In this document: piece by piece, positions 1 through 8,745 of the stretch | How the letters are laid out: each line of letters starts with the position of its first letter | How positions within the stretch are numbered: the stretch's first letter is position 1 | Origin: Planctomycetota bacterium | GTDB lineage: Bacteria > Planctomycetota > Phycisphaerae > UBA1845 | DNA: 64,000 nt | Assembly: GCA_016200265.1 (NCBI GenBank) | Contig: JACQFE010000021.1 | Span: forward strand, 37,317-101,316 | Direction: 5' to 3' | Program-made: the position numbers and the translations under genes | The notes under the pieces: model-generated | What the model was told of the DNA's origin: nothing | The model's database searches: none | What the model saw: the letters and a program-made list of their open reading frames with translations, nothing else

Positions 1-605
1 CTGTCCACCGGCGGGCTGGCCTTGATGATTTCAAGCATCGGCTTGAATCGAGGGATATCCGTCCGGCCGCAAAGTTCGAACATCACCGCTTCCACCGTCG
101 TAATCACGCCGCCGGCATGTCGCATTCGATCCAGCGACAAGGAATGGTTGAGCGCACCCCGCCCGCCCACGGCGTCGGCGCAGACAAACGTCGTATAGTC
201 TCGCGAAAGCAAGTCAAGCACCGTTTGCTGCACGCATACATGCGTTTCGATTCCCACGACAATCACTTGCGTTCGATCGAGAGTGAGCATCGCCTCGCGG
301 ACGGCCGGTTCTGCCCAGCAACTGAATGCGGGCTTTTCAATAACCTGCGCTTTGCTCGCGTGAAGCTCCGCTTGCAACGCACCCACCGTGTGACCAAGCC
401 CTTTGGGATATTGTTCCGTTACAAGGACGGGAATGTCGAGCACCTGTGCGGCCTCGATCATCTTGCGGCTGTTTGTGACGACACGCTCCGGCCCGCCGAT
501 CAGCGGTAGAATCTTCTCTTGAATGTCGATGACGAGCAGCATCGCGCGATCAACGTCAAGCTGATCGTGGCGCAGGATCGAATGGGTTCGGGCCTCGCTT
601 CTCAT
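1..605 (-). CDS. Isochorismatase-family cysteine hydrolase, 3' end cut by the window
   Basis: Not in any long supplied frame but readable on the minus strand: about 200 codons are open from the ATG at 605 to the window edge. The family triad is visible: Asp in LLVIDIQEK near the N-terminus, Lys in VIEKPAFSCW, and the nucleophile Cys in VVGIETHVCVQQ. It ends in-window at MLEIIKASPPVD, so only a few residues are probably missing. The second ATG (605) lies at good distance from AAGGTGG; an in-frame ATG at 611 is too close to it. Family members (YcaC/nicotinamidase-like) hydrolyse amides or vinyl ethers; the substrate here is not determinable. It stands upstream on the same strand of nothing obvious, separated from the next gene by a repeat. 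Confidence 0.85.
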   Translation of the reverse strand, partial: MRSEARTHSILRHDQLDVDRAMLLVIDIQEKILPLIGGPERVVTNSRKMIEAAQVLDIPVLVTEQYPKGLGHTVGALQAELHASKAQVIEKPAFSCWAEPAVREAMLTLDRTQVIVVGIETHVCVQQTVLDLLSRDYTTFVCADAVGGRGALNHSLSLDRMRHAGGVITTVEAVMFELCGRTDIPRFKPMLEIIKASPPVD

Positions 606-643
606 CAACATTCCCACCTTACAGTGACACGCGAAACAGCGCT

Positions 644-712
644 GTCATTCTGAGGTCGCCGAAGCGACCGCAGAATCTCCAATTCGAGATGCTTCGCTTT
701 GCTCAGCATGAC
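644..712. repeat. Interspersed GTCATTCTGAG...CTCAGCATGAC repeat
   Basis: An imperfect palindrome whose arms read GTCATTCTGAGG and CTCAGCATGAC, with AGAATCTC and GAGATGCTTCGCT between them. A second, longer copy lies at 9393-9493. It fills most of the gap between the isochorismatase gene and the UnbU-like gene. No ORF; it looks like a dispersed intergenic element. Confidence 0.6.
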
Positions 713-746
713 GTCTGTATTAGCACTATCGACCATTCCACGGAAT

Positions 747-2063
747 TCACCGTTCGCCATATTTTGGATCATTGGTCTGGTCAAAGCACTCGCGGTAGGC
801 GGTTTGGATGATCGGGCTCAGTTGCGATGAGATTTCTTCGGTGAGTCTGTTTCGTCGAATCAACTCCACAACATCGCCCCAGTCTTTGAAACGCCAGGTG
901 ACCAACTTGAGCTCGATCAACCTTGCGAGCGATACCGTTTGAATATCGCCGTGGCTCTGCTTTTCAGCAGGGTCTGGAAACCGAACGGCATGGTTCTTTT
1001 CCGGATGACCCGCAAGCTCGCCGGCGATGAGAACGTCGATCGTCACGCCTGTTTGACGGTCGCGAAACCGCCGCGGCCCGCCATCGGTTTTCTCATATTC
1101 GCTAAATTCGCCGCAAAATCGAACATAGTCATTCTTGCGCAGAATCACCTCCACATCCACAGTCTGACGCGGATAGTCGTAAGCGTTTAGCGCCACGCCG
1201 CCGATGACGACGTGGTCGATGTTTGCGGAGTGAAGTCTCTCATCAAATCCGCGAAGAGTATCCCACAAGGGGCCTTTCTTTTCGAAGAACATCACCTTCC
1301 GACGAAGAGGAAATTCCAGCAGTTTCCAGGGATCACGCTCCGTCATGCCCGCCTTGGCCGCAAGCCAGTGAATGATCGGAAGCATGCCCGTATGAATGAA
1401 TAACGCGTAGAACATCGAGTAGCGAATTTCCAGATATCGCAGAATTCCGTCGAGCACGGCGATGGAAAGTCCCCAGGCAATGCGGGCGCGGCGTGTCGGC
1501 GGCGAGGCCTTCGGATCGGGCATCATCACAAACGTGAACAGAGCGAATTCCGCTCCGGTCATCGGGCCCAGAGCAAAGACCAGACCGCCCTGACCAAGGG
1601 CCATCCGCAGCAGCCCCATGAACACAAATCCACCCAGCCAGGACGCCGCCAGATCGAGCCGGTTGATGCGATACATCATCGTCAGCCCGAGCACCATGAT
1701 GATGAAGGCAATGCTGTAATCGGCCCCCCACTGCGAACCGGGAGCCACGCTGGCGACACCATGACCCAGCCACAGCGTCATCACGATGGCGAAGTTCGAG
1801 GGGTTGAAGAAATGTCGCTTGCTGTCGCGAATCAGATATTTCGAGAGAATACCCCAGACCGCGCTGACCACAAACACACGCCAATCGTTGCTCTCAAGGA
1901 GTATCGCAATGCTGATGCCCGTCAGGTACGCACTGAGCGGAACGGCCACCTGTCGGAGCAAGAGGATTCCCAGCAGAAAATCGAGCCCGCACGCCGTGCC
2001 CAGGGCCAGAGCGATCTCGGTCGGATTCCGGTTGAAGTAGTATACGGTCTGCCCGAGGATCAC
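747..2063 (-). CDS. UnbU/RnfD-NqrB-like membrane protein fused to a nucleotidyltransferase-fold domain
   Basis: 438 aa from a GTG start (no ATG in frame upstream). Residues 1-240 carry about eight hydrophobic segments and motifs shared with RnfD/NqrB/UnbU proteins: NPSNF at 87-91 and a MPDPKASPP stretch at 181-189. At 168-171 the sequence is TGAE where RnfD/NqrB carry the covalent-flavin motif S/T-G-A-T, so covalent FMN is unlikely. Residues about 265-430 look like an AbiEii/MNT-type nucleotidyltransferase: IGGVALNAY (287-295) followed by RQTVDVEV with D303 and E305 spaced as catalytic acidic residues. The gene follows, on the same strand, a TM/helical protein and an ASPIC/FG-GAP protein, the UnbV-UnbL-UnbU pattern of enediyne loci. 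The UnbU assignment is by recognition of motifs and context, not by alignment. Confidence 0.65.
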   Translation of the reverse strand: MILGQTVYYFNRNPTEIALALGTACGLDFLLGILLLRQVAVPLSAYLTGISIAILLESNDWRVFVVSAVWGILSKYLIRDSKRHFFNPSNFAIVMTLWLGHGVASVAPGSQWGADYSIAFIIMVLGLTMMYRINRLDLAASWLGGFVFMGLLRMALGQGGLVFALGPMTGAEFALFTFVMMPDPKASPPTRRARIAWGLSIAVLDGILRYLEIRYSMFYALFIHTGMLPIIHWLAAKAGMTERDPWKLLEFPLRRKVMFFEKKGPLWDTLRGFDERLHSANIDHVVIGGVALNAYDYPRQTVDVEVILRKNDYVRFCGEFSEYEKTDGGPRRFRDRQTGVTIDVLIAGELAGHPEKNHAVRFPDPAEKQSHGDIQTVSLARLIELKLVTWRFKDWGDVVELIRRNRLTEEISSQLSPIIQTAYRECFDQTNDPKYGER

Positions 2064-2120
2064 CCAGAGAGCCTCTGACGCTTTGCTGGTTGTTTGAGAC
2101 CATGATGCTCAAGGAGTCGG

Positions 2121-2154
2121 ACTTACAAGTTACGAGTTACAAATTACGAGTTAC
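2121..2154. repeat. Short direct repeat of TTACGAGTTAC words
   Basis: ACAAGTTACGAGTTACAAATTACGAGTTAC-type low-complexity sequence in the 163 bp between the UnbU-like gene and the 375-aa gene. Two copies of TTACGAGTTAC 15 bp apart. Same character as the other simple intergenic repeats in this genome. Confidence 0.5.
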
Positions 2155-2226
2155 CCAAAACAATTGCCCATAACTCATAGTGATCTTCCAGCGAATAGGA
2201 AAAGTAACTTGGAACTGGTCACTTGT

Positions 2227-3354
2227 TCAGTTCCACATCAAAGCCAGATCGGTCATGGGATGTTCCAGCTCGCTTCGGCTTCGATCGAGCTCTTCTTCCA
2301 GCCGGTCGATCATTTCTTCATCTCGCCACGCGTATCGTCGCAGGATTGCCTGCCCAATTTCATTGTCATGACACATGTTCTGGGCGATCTGCCACCAAGA
2401 TCGCGCCAGACTGAACCGTCCAGCCTTCACATACGCATCGCCCAACGTCATCGCCAAGGTCGCTTGTAAGTGTTTCGAGCCGACGCCGAGATTGCGACCG
2501 ATCGCAACGCACTTGGCGATATCCTGCGCCGCGGCATCGGGCGGCGTCTTTGCGGATTCGGGCCAAACGAGCCGCGCCGGGCGGTGCAATTGATTCAAAC
2601 CGCGGGCGAACAGCGCCGGTACATAGTATTCGTTGCCGGGCTCATTGAGAATTTCCGTAAGAATGTCAACGGATTGCACGCTTGATGGGGCCTTGATCTC
2701 CAAGGCCGGAAAGAGCAGCATGTTATCCACCCAAGCGAGCGCGAGTGAGAGCTTGGTCTCACGTGACGGATGCTCACGAACCAACTCCTCAAAGAATTTG
2801 ATCGGCTGCTTGTCCAGATATTCGGGAAACCGCGGCGTGATCTCACCGCGTTTGCGGGCTTCATCCAGGAAATCGCGACGGATCCTAAATGCCTCCATCC
2901 GATACACGTTTGCGATCACAAGTGAATCAGGTTCTAACGTTGTGGCTTCTTGTAGCACTTGAAGCCCAATCTTCGGGTCGGCCACAAGGGCCGTATTCGG
3001 TATGCCGTATAAAAAGTCTACTCCTTGTCGCGCAAACCAACCCGGATGCTTCCCTTCCTTCTCAACAAGATAGCTCCGTGCAATTCGATTCGGATCAGGT
3101 GCTCCACGAATGTAACGATCCAAGCCTCGCAAACCAACAGGGTCATCGATTAAGCCGGTGGTAACCGCCGTGAGGTTGTTTGGCACATGCGGAAGATCGA
3201 GCAGGCCAACACGAATCCAAGCGGCGGCGGCTGTTGCGACGACAATCACGGATCCAATGGTCCAAACAAGGATTCTGGCTGGAGTTCCCGGTGTGACTAC
3301 CGCTTTCTTGGGGTAGCGGCCCGGCAGGGATAATGCATCGTGAGGTGTCACCAC
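2227..3354 (-). CDS. Membrane-anchored helical protein between UnbV-like and UnbU-like genes
   Basis: 375 aa. One transmembrane segment at about 27-47 (ILVWTIGSVIVVATAAAAW), then a soluble, presumably periplasmic, mostly helical region. The C-terminal half contains TPR-like repeats (ATLAMTLGDAYVKAGRFSLARSWW...) and ends in a charged helix. Its start overlaps the end of the ASPIC gene by 7 bp, so the two are translationally linked. No named family recognised from sequence. By position it would correspond to UnbL of the unbL-unbV-unbU set, but UnbL homology is only inferred from neighbours. Confidence 0.7.
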   Translation of the reverse strand: MVTPHDALSLPGRYPKKAVVTPGTPARILVWTIGSVIVVATAAAAWIRVGLLDLPHVPNNLTAVTTGLIDDPVGLRGLDRYIRGAPDPNRIARSYLVEKEGKHPGWFARQGVDFLYGIPNTALVADPKIGLQVLQEATTLEPDSLVIANVYRMEAFRIRRDFLDEARKRGEITPRFPEYLDKQPIKFFEELVREHPSRETKLSLALAWVDNMLLFPALEIKAPSSVQSVDILTEILNEPGNEYYVPALFARGLNQLHRPARLVWPESAKTPPDAAAQDIAKCVAIGRNLGVGSKHLQATLAMTLGDAYVKAGRFSLARSWWQIAQNMCHDNEIGQAILRRYAWRDEEMIDRLEEELDRSRSELEHPMTDLALMWN

Positions 3355-5504
3355 GCAGTCACCTCGGCGTCGCCTTCGCGTAGGCGAGTGAATCGACCCA
3401 GCAATGCGCGAGCTCGATCACCTTCAAATTCCTGAATTCGTCCACTCGGCCATTGGATGACGATACGCTCGACGGCGCGGATGTCGGGAATTCCAAAATG
3501 CACGGCGTGTTCCGATTGTGACGCGAATCCCTGCCCGCCCTGGACTTCGCGGATTTGCTTTCCGCCCGAAAGGTAGACCGTAACCCTCGCGCCGACGGCA
3601 TCAGCCGTTGAGGCGAATGCGCGGTTGCCGACGGTCAGCGGCATATCCGGTCGCCCGATCAGCTTGAGCCACAGGAAGCCACGATCCGCCTTCTCCTCGG
3701 CGCTCAGCAAGGAACGTGTCTGGTTCACATAATAATTCGACGGCGCTCCCTGATTGGCGATGTACATATCGAGATAGCCGTCATGATCGAAATCCGCGAC
3801 CGCAATCCCACGACCGTTGAATGTGTCGGTGATGCCGGCCGAGATCGCCATCTCCGCAAACACAGGCGTTGCGTCGCCCGAAGCTGAATTTCCAATTTCC
3901 GATTTCCAATTTCCAATTGAGGCTGATTGCCGATTGTCGATTGAAGGAATTGCCAATTGCAGATCTGCCCCCCCTGTTTCCCCCCTTGGCAGGTGGGGAG
4001 GCTGGCCCGTCGCTTGCGCTCCGGGTTGGGATTGCACCGCCCCACTCTGTGTTGACGTTTCGACGTTTTGACGGCTCAACGTTGCGAATGTTGCCTGTTG
4101 CCTGTTGCCTGTTGCCGCGCTTCCTTTTTGCATGAACAACCGACTCGGTTCATGGCCGGAGAGATCACGGTTACCCATCACCGGCCAATCGCGGGCATCG
4201 GCAGTCTGATTCTTCGTCTGCGTGACCATCTCCTGAATCGCGAACCAGTAGTTGTGATTCGGATCGCCCGTCGCGAAGCCATTGACTGTAAAGATGTCGA
4301 GTAAACCATCGTTGTTGAAATCCGCGAATTTTCCGCCCCATCCCCAGCCGCCGTCCTGCGTGCCGGAATCGTGGGCGATGTTCTTGAAGCCTCGGCCACC
4401 GGGACAATCCGGATCGTAGCGATTCAGCCAGAGCATGTTGCCTTCGTCGGTCTTGTAGCGGCGTTCGAGAATGTTGGTTACGTAAATGTCGAGGTAGCCG
4501 TCGTTGTTCACGTCGCCCATGTCGACGTTCATGCCCTTCCACCAGTCGTTCCCGACCCCCGGATGCCCTTTGGGATCGACGACCAGTCGAAATCGCGGAG
4601 GAGATTCAGTTGCACCGGTGTTGACGTAGAACTCGTCCGCTCCGAAGTCGTTTGCGATGTAGAGGTCGGGCCAGCCGTCGTTGTTCAGATCGCCGGCGCC
4701 GACGGAGAGCGTCCAGCCGCCGAATTTGAGACCTACGTCATCGGCCACATTTTCAAATCGAATCGCACCGCCAGTGCTGACATTGTGATAGAGCACGTTG
4801 CGGCCGCCATTGCGTGCGTGCGTAAACGTCTCGTGCATGACGCGCGTCGTGACTGGGTTCCAGAGATCGTTTCGCACCCGGCCGCCGGTTTTCGGATCGA
4901 TCACCGTTTCCGCAAAATAATTGCCGACGAGAATGTCCAGCCGCCCGTCGCGGTCGTAATCCAGAAACGTCGCTCCGTTCGCGTAGCCCCAGTTGTCCAC
5001 GCCCGCGTCGCGGCTGATGTCCGTGAATGTGCCGTCGTGGTTGTTGCGAAAGAGTTGGTTCGGCTCGGCCCATTTGACGACATATAAATCGAGATAACCG
5101 TCGTTATCCACGTCGCCCCAGACGGCGTGCATGGACGCGCCCTGCGGATTGCCGCAGCCGACGCCCGCGCGCGAGGTCACATCTTCAAACGTGCCGTCAC
5201 CGCGATTGTGAAACAAGCGATTGAAATCGCCTCGGCCTGAATTGGTGACATAGAAATCAGCGAATCCATCGTTGTCATAATCCCCTGCCGCCGCGGCCGC
5301 CCCCACCGATGAAAGCCACGGCATGATGTTCTCAAAGATATCCGCGAGCTTGACCATGGTGTGGACGTTTTTGCACCCGGCCTGTTCCGCGCGATCGACA
5401 AAGGTGACCTGAATCTCCGATACTTTGTCGGCGCGCGGTTCGAGCCAAAAGTAACCCGCCGCAAGCAGCGCGATCATCAATGCAAATCGAATGAAGTGAA
5501 CCAT
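3348..5504 (-). CDS. Secreted FG-GAP/VCBS repeat protein with ASPIC/UnbV domain
   Basis: 718 aa with an N-terminal signal/anchor (IRFALMIALLAAGYFWL, residues 5-21). At least six FG-GAP/VCBS blades follow, each with a calcium-loop signature such as DYDNDGFADFY, DVDNDGYLDLY, DYDRDGRLDIL, DLNNDGWPDLY, DVNNDGYLDIY and DFDHDGYLDMY; together they should make a beta-propeller. The C-terminus is an ASPIC/UnbV domain (VGARVTVYLSGGK ... GGQGFASQSEH ... HFGI ... WPSG). Residues about 460-545 are a low-complexity insertion with the text SIGNWKSEIGN, which is translated intergenic repeat (see repeat 3870-4130) lying between the MQKG and TPVFAEM halves of an otherwise continuous fold. Function unknown; CRTAC1/UnbV relatives are extracellular calcium-binding proteins. 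First gene of the three-gene set. Confidence 0.85.
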   Translation of the reverse strand: MVHFIRFALMIALLAAGYFWLEPRADKVSEIQVTFVDRAEQAGCKNVHTMVKLADIFENIMPWLSSVGAAAAAGDYDNDGFADFYVTNSGRGDFNRLFHNRGDGTFEDVTSRAGVGCGNPQGASMHAVWGDVDNDGYLDLYVVKWAEPNQLFRNNHDGTFTDISRDAGVDNWGYANGATFLDYDRDGRLDILVGNYFAETVIDPKTGGRVRNDLWNPVTTRVMHETFTHARNGGRNVLYHNVSTGGAIRFENVADDVGLKFGGWTLSVGAGDLNNDGWPDLYIANDFGADEFYVNTGATESPPRFRLVVDPKGHPGVGNDWWKGMNVDMGDVNNDGYLDIYVTNILERRYKTDEGNMLWLNRYDPDCPGGRGFKNIAHDSGTQDGGWGWGGKFADFNNDGLLDIFTVNGFATGDPNHNYWFAIQEMVTQTKNQTADARDWPVMGNRDLSGHEPSRLFMQKGSAATGNRQQATFATLSRQNVETSTQSGAVQSQPGAQATGQPPHLPRGETGGADLQLAIPSIDNRQSASIGNWKSEIGNSASGDATPVFAEMAISAGITDTFNGRGIAVADFDHDGYLDMYIANQGAPSNYYVNQTRSLLSAEEKADRGFLWLKLIGRPDMPLTVGNRAFASTADAVGARVTVYLSGGKQIREVQGGQGFASQSEHAVHFGIPDIRAVERIVIQWPSGRIQEFEGDRARALLGRFTRLREGDAEVTAW
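3870..4130. repeat. Intergenic-type repeat cluster inserted in frame in the ASPIC gene
   Basis: TTTCCAATTTCCGATTTCCAATT units, a CCCCCCTTGGCAGGTGGGGAGG stem, TTGACGTTTCGACGTTTTGACG units and a triple TGCCTGTTGCC. The same kinds of words occur in true intergenic DNA at 9334-9370 and 12012-12175. Here they are translated as about 85 low-complexity residues. Confidence 0.7.
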
Positions 5505-5675
5505 AGTTACTTTGCACGCAGGCGCGCCGGGGATTACCGCCGCACAGGGGAGACGCGAATTCCGAAGGAGAGGCGGTCGATGGCCCGTTCACGGCACGCA
5601 AAGCCATTATAACGCGCATGGATGGCCTTTGGTATTAGGAATTTCCGACGTGAAACAATATTCGTGAATGGCCGT

Positions 5676-8543
5676 TCACGGCCCGTTGAGTCGCCCCACA
5701 AACAAGGCATGATCCGCAAGATCAATTAACTGATCGCCATTCAGCTCGCCCGGTGCACACTCGGGTGAATTCGATGTCGAAGCATTGAAGCAGTTTTGCA
5801 TGGCCGCGAAGTCTCTCATTTCAACGTGTCCATTGGCGTCGAAGTCGCCATTGCCCGCGGGAACGCACGAGAAAATTTTGAAATCAGAGACAAACCAGCC
5901 CAGAAGGCCACCGCACCCATCTTTGCCGAATTCAAATTGAATGCGGATCAAATCGCCCGCTCCGGCAATTCCAGTCAGGTCAATCACTGATGTGCCCCAC
6001 GTCCCGCCGAATCCCGTGAACGCTTCCTGTCCGGCCAACGGGTCGTCACTGTTATCAATGGTCAGCGTCGCGTTGTACTGGTTGTAAGAAAACGCGCTGC
6101 CCGGAATGAGTGCGAATGCGGCTCCATTTACGCTGATTCGAAGATTGCCGCCATCATAAGGCGCCTCTGTCGCGACGTAATGCGTGAACGTCACGATCGG
6201 CGGGTCCGCGCCTGCAGGGATTGAAATTGTCGGGCTCGTGAGAAAATGCACGGCGGCCTCAATGTCCGTGACGCAATCGCCGGTGTCGGGGTCGGCAATG
6301 AACCACGCAATTCCCGGATGACCATCCGGCAAATTGGTGACCTGCGTCCAATTGAATGGAAAGGGCGGATTTGTATTGCTGACCGTCCAGCCATTGGTTC
6401 CGTGTTCGAAGTCGTCGCTGAAAATCGTCATCTGCGATCCACACAGCACGGGGGGATTGGAGTCCAATACGGGCGTGACCGCGCCGCAAAGACCCTGCGT
6501 GTTCATTTCCACGGCCTGCAGCGTCAAGTCCACCTGCAGGGCATCCTGCGCGCTGAATGCGCTGCTCGATGGCAACCCGGTACGTGGATCGAGTGGAGTT
6601 GATCCGACAAGGTCGTTTGCCGCCTGGTTTAATGCAGCATAAGCATCTTGGAAATCTGACGACGCGCTCAGATAGATCGTCAACGCGCGATACCAGACCG
6701 CCGCTGACTTAATCGCACCAATTCCAATGACATTGAATCCATTGAAGCTGCCGCCGTCGGTCACCAGAGCGAAGGCGTGGTTCGGCACTCCGCTGCCGCT
6801 GTGAACGCCGCCGTTGTCGTTGGGATCGCAAGTCTGAAACGAATGGTTCGCACGATCGGGATGCGCTTTGCACGTCGGACGCCACATATCACGGAACGCG
6901 TTTTGCGGAGCAGATCCCTCGGCCACCAGCCATCGCACGCCGCCGGAAATGCCATTGGCCTTCATCGTTGCGTTCACGACGTGACTCTGCGCGAGTTCAT
7001 CAATGATCGCTTGTCCATTGGTTTGATCGATGGACGCACACGGAATCGTCACCGTGGGGTCAGAACCGCCCAGGCCGGGAGGTCCGCCGGGAACGTTGTT
7101 CACGATTAAGACACCGATCGCTCCCACGTTTTGTGCATTTTTGACCTTGACCGAAAAGGTGCAGCTTCCGCGGTCGATGACTGCGATCTTTCCTGAAATC
7201 TGCGATCCGTTAGTCAACGCCGAACAGCCCAGCGCCGGCGTCGCGCGAGCCAGATTGCCCGTCAGTCCCGTTTCGCTGAGCGCGGGACCGAAGAACGCCT
7301 GACCTGCGGTGAACAATCCGGCGATGTTGGCCGGGCTGTTGATTTTCAAAGCCGTGCCTCCAACGCATTCATCCGTGCGCAGTAAGTTGGGCGTATCCAA
7401 ACCCGGACCACTGGCCTCCACCGGCCAAGGAGGTCCTACTACGCCGACGAAAGCTCCGTTTCCATTGAACAAATCAACCAGCTCTCCAAACACGTCAGCG
7501 TAGGATTCGTTCAGTTGCCCGGGCTGGTTCAGGTAGATCAAATCCGCAGTGAATTGCACGATTCCGTGAGTCAATTCGTGCGCCACTACGTCGTCAATCG
7601 TTAGCGCATTACAAAAGACGGCCTGCTCACCATTCCAAAAAGCGTTAGGACACGTCGGTGCGGTTGAATTGACGGTGAGAACAAGCGGAAGCCCGGCGTC
7701 GTTGACACTATTGCGGCCAAACATGCGAAAGTAGAAATCGAACATGTCACCCGAATAGTCGTACGCGCGATCGACTTCAATATTTCCGCTCGCCGGATTT
7801 CCTTCGGATCGAGTCAGCGGGCCGGGTAACGCATCTGTGAAGGCGGCGTCATGAACCTGTCGATTCTTCGCGGTTTCCACCAAATTCCAGCGATCCAGAA
7901 TTTCTCCCGTGTGAGCGTCGATGAAAAATCCTTCAACAGTCGTGTTTGGTGCGTCAGCCATCCGCAGAAAATAAGCGAGATGCGCCCCCTTCGGCCTGTT
8001 TCCGTACCAGGCAGGATCGACTACTTCGAGCCTGGACTCGTGAGCCGTTGCGGTGGGATCATTCATCGCGTTTGCGGCAATGCGCTCCGCCGCTGCTCGT
8101 GTGATTTTTGGAATAGATGACACCCTTGATGGAACAGAAAGAAAATGACCGTTCGCGGAGATGAATTCACCGTTGGCGTTTTGGTGAGTCTTGATGACGC
8201 CGCCAAAGACAGGAACTCCGTGATGAATTTGTTGGAAGTTGGTGTGGGTCCACCCCAGGTCATCGCGGCGAGTATTCGACGCCATCAACTGCGCATCCGG
8301 ATCATCAATCCCGAATTTATCTTTGTACTCCTTGACGAGGTCCAACGGGGATACCGCAGCCCCTGCTACCGACGTGTGTACAGGGATCGGGCCGCCGTCA
8401 GACATTCCAACGAAGGTACCTTTATTGGGGGAACTCGATTTTTTGACGACAACCTGAGAAATTTGCCCAAAAGACTGGTATCCGCCTTGCACCAGGTGAA
8501 GACACACTGCGGCTGCGAAAAGCTTCCATCCCCGAAAATCCAT
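5676..8543 (-). CDS. Secreted M4 (thermolysin-type) metallopeptidase with PA insert and dockerin-like tail
   Basis: 955 aa. Signal peptide 1-27, then an FTP/PepSY propeptide (HTNFQQIHHGVPVFGG; LSVPSRVSSIP). Catalytic zinc motif HELTH at 322-326 and the third ligand E346 in NESYAD, the HEXXH-x19-E spacing of family M4. A protease-associated domain is inserted at about 395-510 (GKIAVIDRGSCTFSVKVKNA; GAIGVLIVNN). Conserved active-site His follows in the SGVPNHAF region. After about residue 690 come a beta-sandwich/jelly-roll region and, from about 895, a dockerin-like pair of EF-hand loops (DFDANGHVEMRDF; ELNGDQLIDLADH). Secreted protein degradation is the likely role; the tail may tether it to a surface or a partner. 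Divergent from the tetR gene. Confidence 0.9.
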   Translation of the reverse strand: MDFRGWKLFAAAVCLHLVQGGYQSFGQISQVVVKKSSSPNKGTFVGMSDGGPIPVHTSVAGAAVSPLDLVKEYKDKFGIDDPDAQLMASNTRRDDLGWTHTNFQQIHHGVPVFGGVIKTHQNANGEFISANGHFLSVPSRVSSIPKITRAAAERIAANAMNDPTATAHESRLEVVDPAWYGNRPKGAHLAYFLRMADAPNTTVEGFFIDAHTGEILDRWNLVETAKNRQVHDAAFTDALPGPLTRSEGNPASGNIEVDRAYDYSGDMFDFYFRMFGRNSVNDAGLPLVLTVNSTAPTCPNAFWNGEQAVFCNALTIDDVVAHELTHGIVQFTADLIYLNQPGQLNESYADVFGELVDLFNGNGAFVGVVGPPWPVEASGPGLDTPNLLRTDECVGGTALKINSPANIAGLFTAGQAFFGPALSETGLTGNLARATPALGCSALTNGSQISGKIAVIDRGSCTFSVKVKNAQNVGAIGVLIVNNVPGGPPGLGGSDPTVTIPCASIDQTNGQAIIDELAQSHVVNATMKANGISGGVRWLVAEGSAPQNAFRDMWRPTCKAHPDRANHSFQTCDPNDNGGVHSGSGVPNHAFALVTDGGSFNGFNVIGIGAIKSAAVWYRALTIYLSASSDFQDAYAALNQAANDLVGSTPLDPRTGLPSSSAFSAQDALQVDLTLQAVEMNTQGLCGAVTPVLDSNPPVLCGSQMTIFSDDFEHGTNGWTVSNTNPPFPFNWTQVTNLPDGHPGIAWFIADPDTGDCVTDIEAAVHFLTSPTISIPAGADPPIVTFTHYVATEAPYDGGNLRISVNGAAFALIPGSAFSYNQYNATLTIDNSDDPLAGQEAFTGFGGTWGTSVIDLTGIAGAGDLIRIQFEFGKDGCGGLLGWFVSDFKIFSCVPAGNGDFDANGHVEMRDFAAMQNCFNASTSNSPECAPGELNGDQLIDLADHALFVGRLNGP

Positions 8544-8651
8544 GTTTGGCTGACTCCGTATTGGAAGGCGTTGTGCGGGCTAGGAACCCATAATCGCTGG
8601 ATCATAGGCCTGCTCGCCTCACTCGGACAATTTAGAAATCCAGCTATCGGA

Positions 8652-8671
8652 CGCCGCCATGTTTGGCGGCG
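8652..8671. other. GC-rich hairpin CGCCGCCA-TGTT-TGGCGGCG
   Basis: Perfect 8-bp stem with a TGTT loop in the 200-bp gap between the divergent peptidase and tetR genes. On the plus strand it is followed within 15 bases by TTTTTC, so it could stop transcripts entering tetR; it could equally be a structured leader. Confidence 0.35.
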
Positions 8672-8720
8672 GTAGCGACAATTTTTCTTGACTTTGTGCC
8701 TCCGATAAGTAAAGTTAGCA

Positions 8721-8734
8721 AGCAAGCGCTTGTT
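8721..8734. promoter_or_regulatory. Palindromic TetR-type operator AGCAAGCGCTTGTT
   Basis: The core CAAGCGCTTG is a perfect palindrome, placed 12 bp before the GTG start of the TetR gene and overlapping its ribosome-binding region. The 14-mer fits AnCAAGnnCTTGnT, the site described for the TetR-family repressor KstR2. Autoregulation by the adjacent gene is the natural reading; control of the paa genes is inference, since no second copy was seen before paaA. Confidence 0.5.
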
Positions 8735-8745
8735 AGGATGCTGCT

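Noticed and set aside
4371..5087. Plus-strand open frame of 238 codons
   Set aside because: Antisense to the repeated Asp-rich calcium loops of the ASPIC gene, which produce a Val/Val/Ile-rich shadow.
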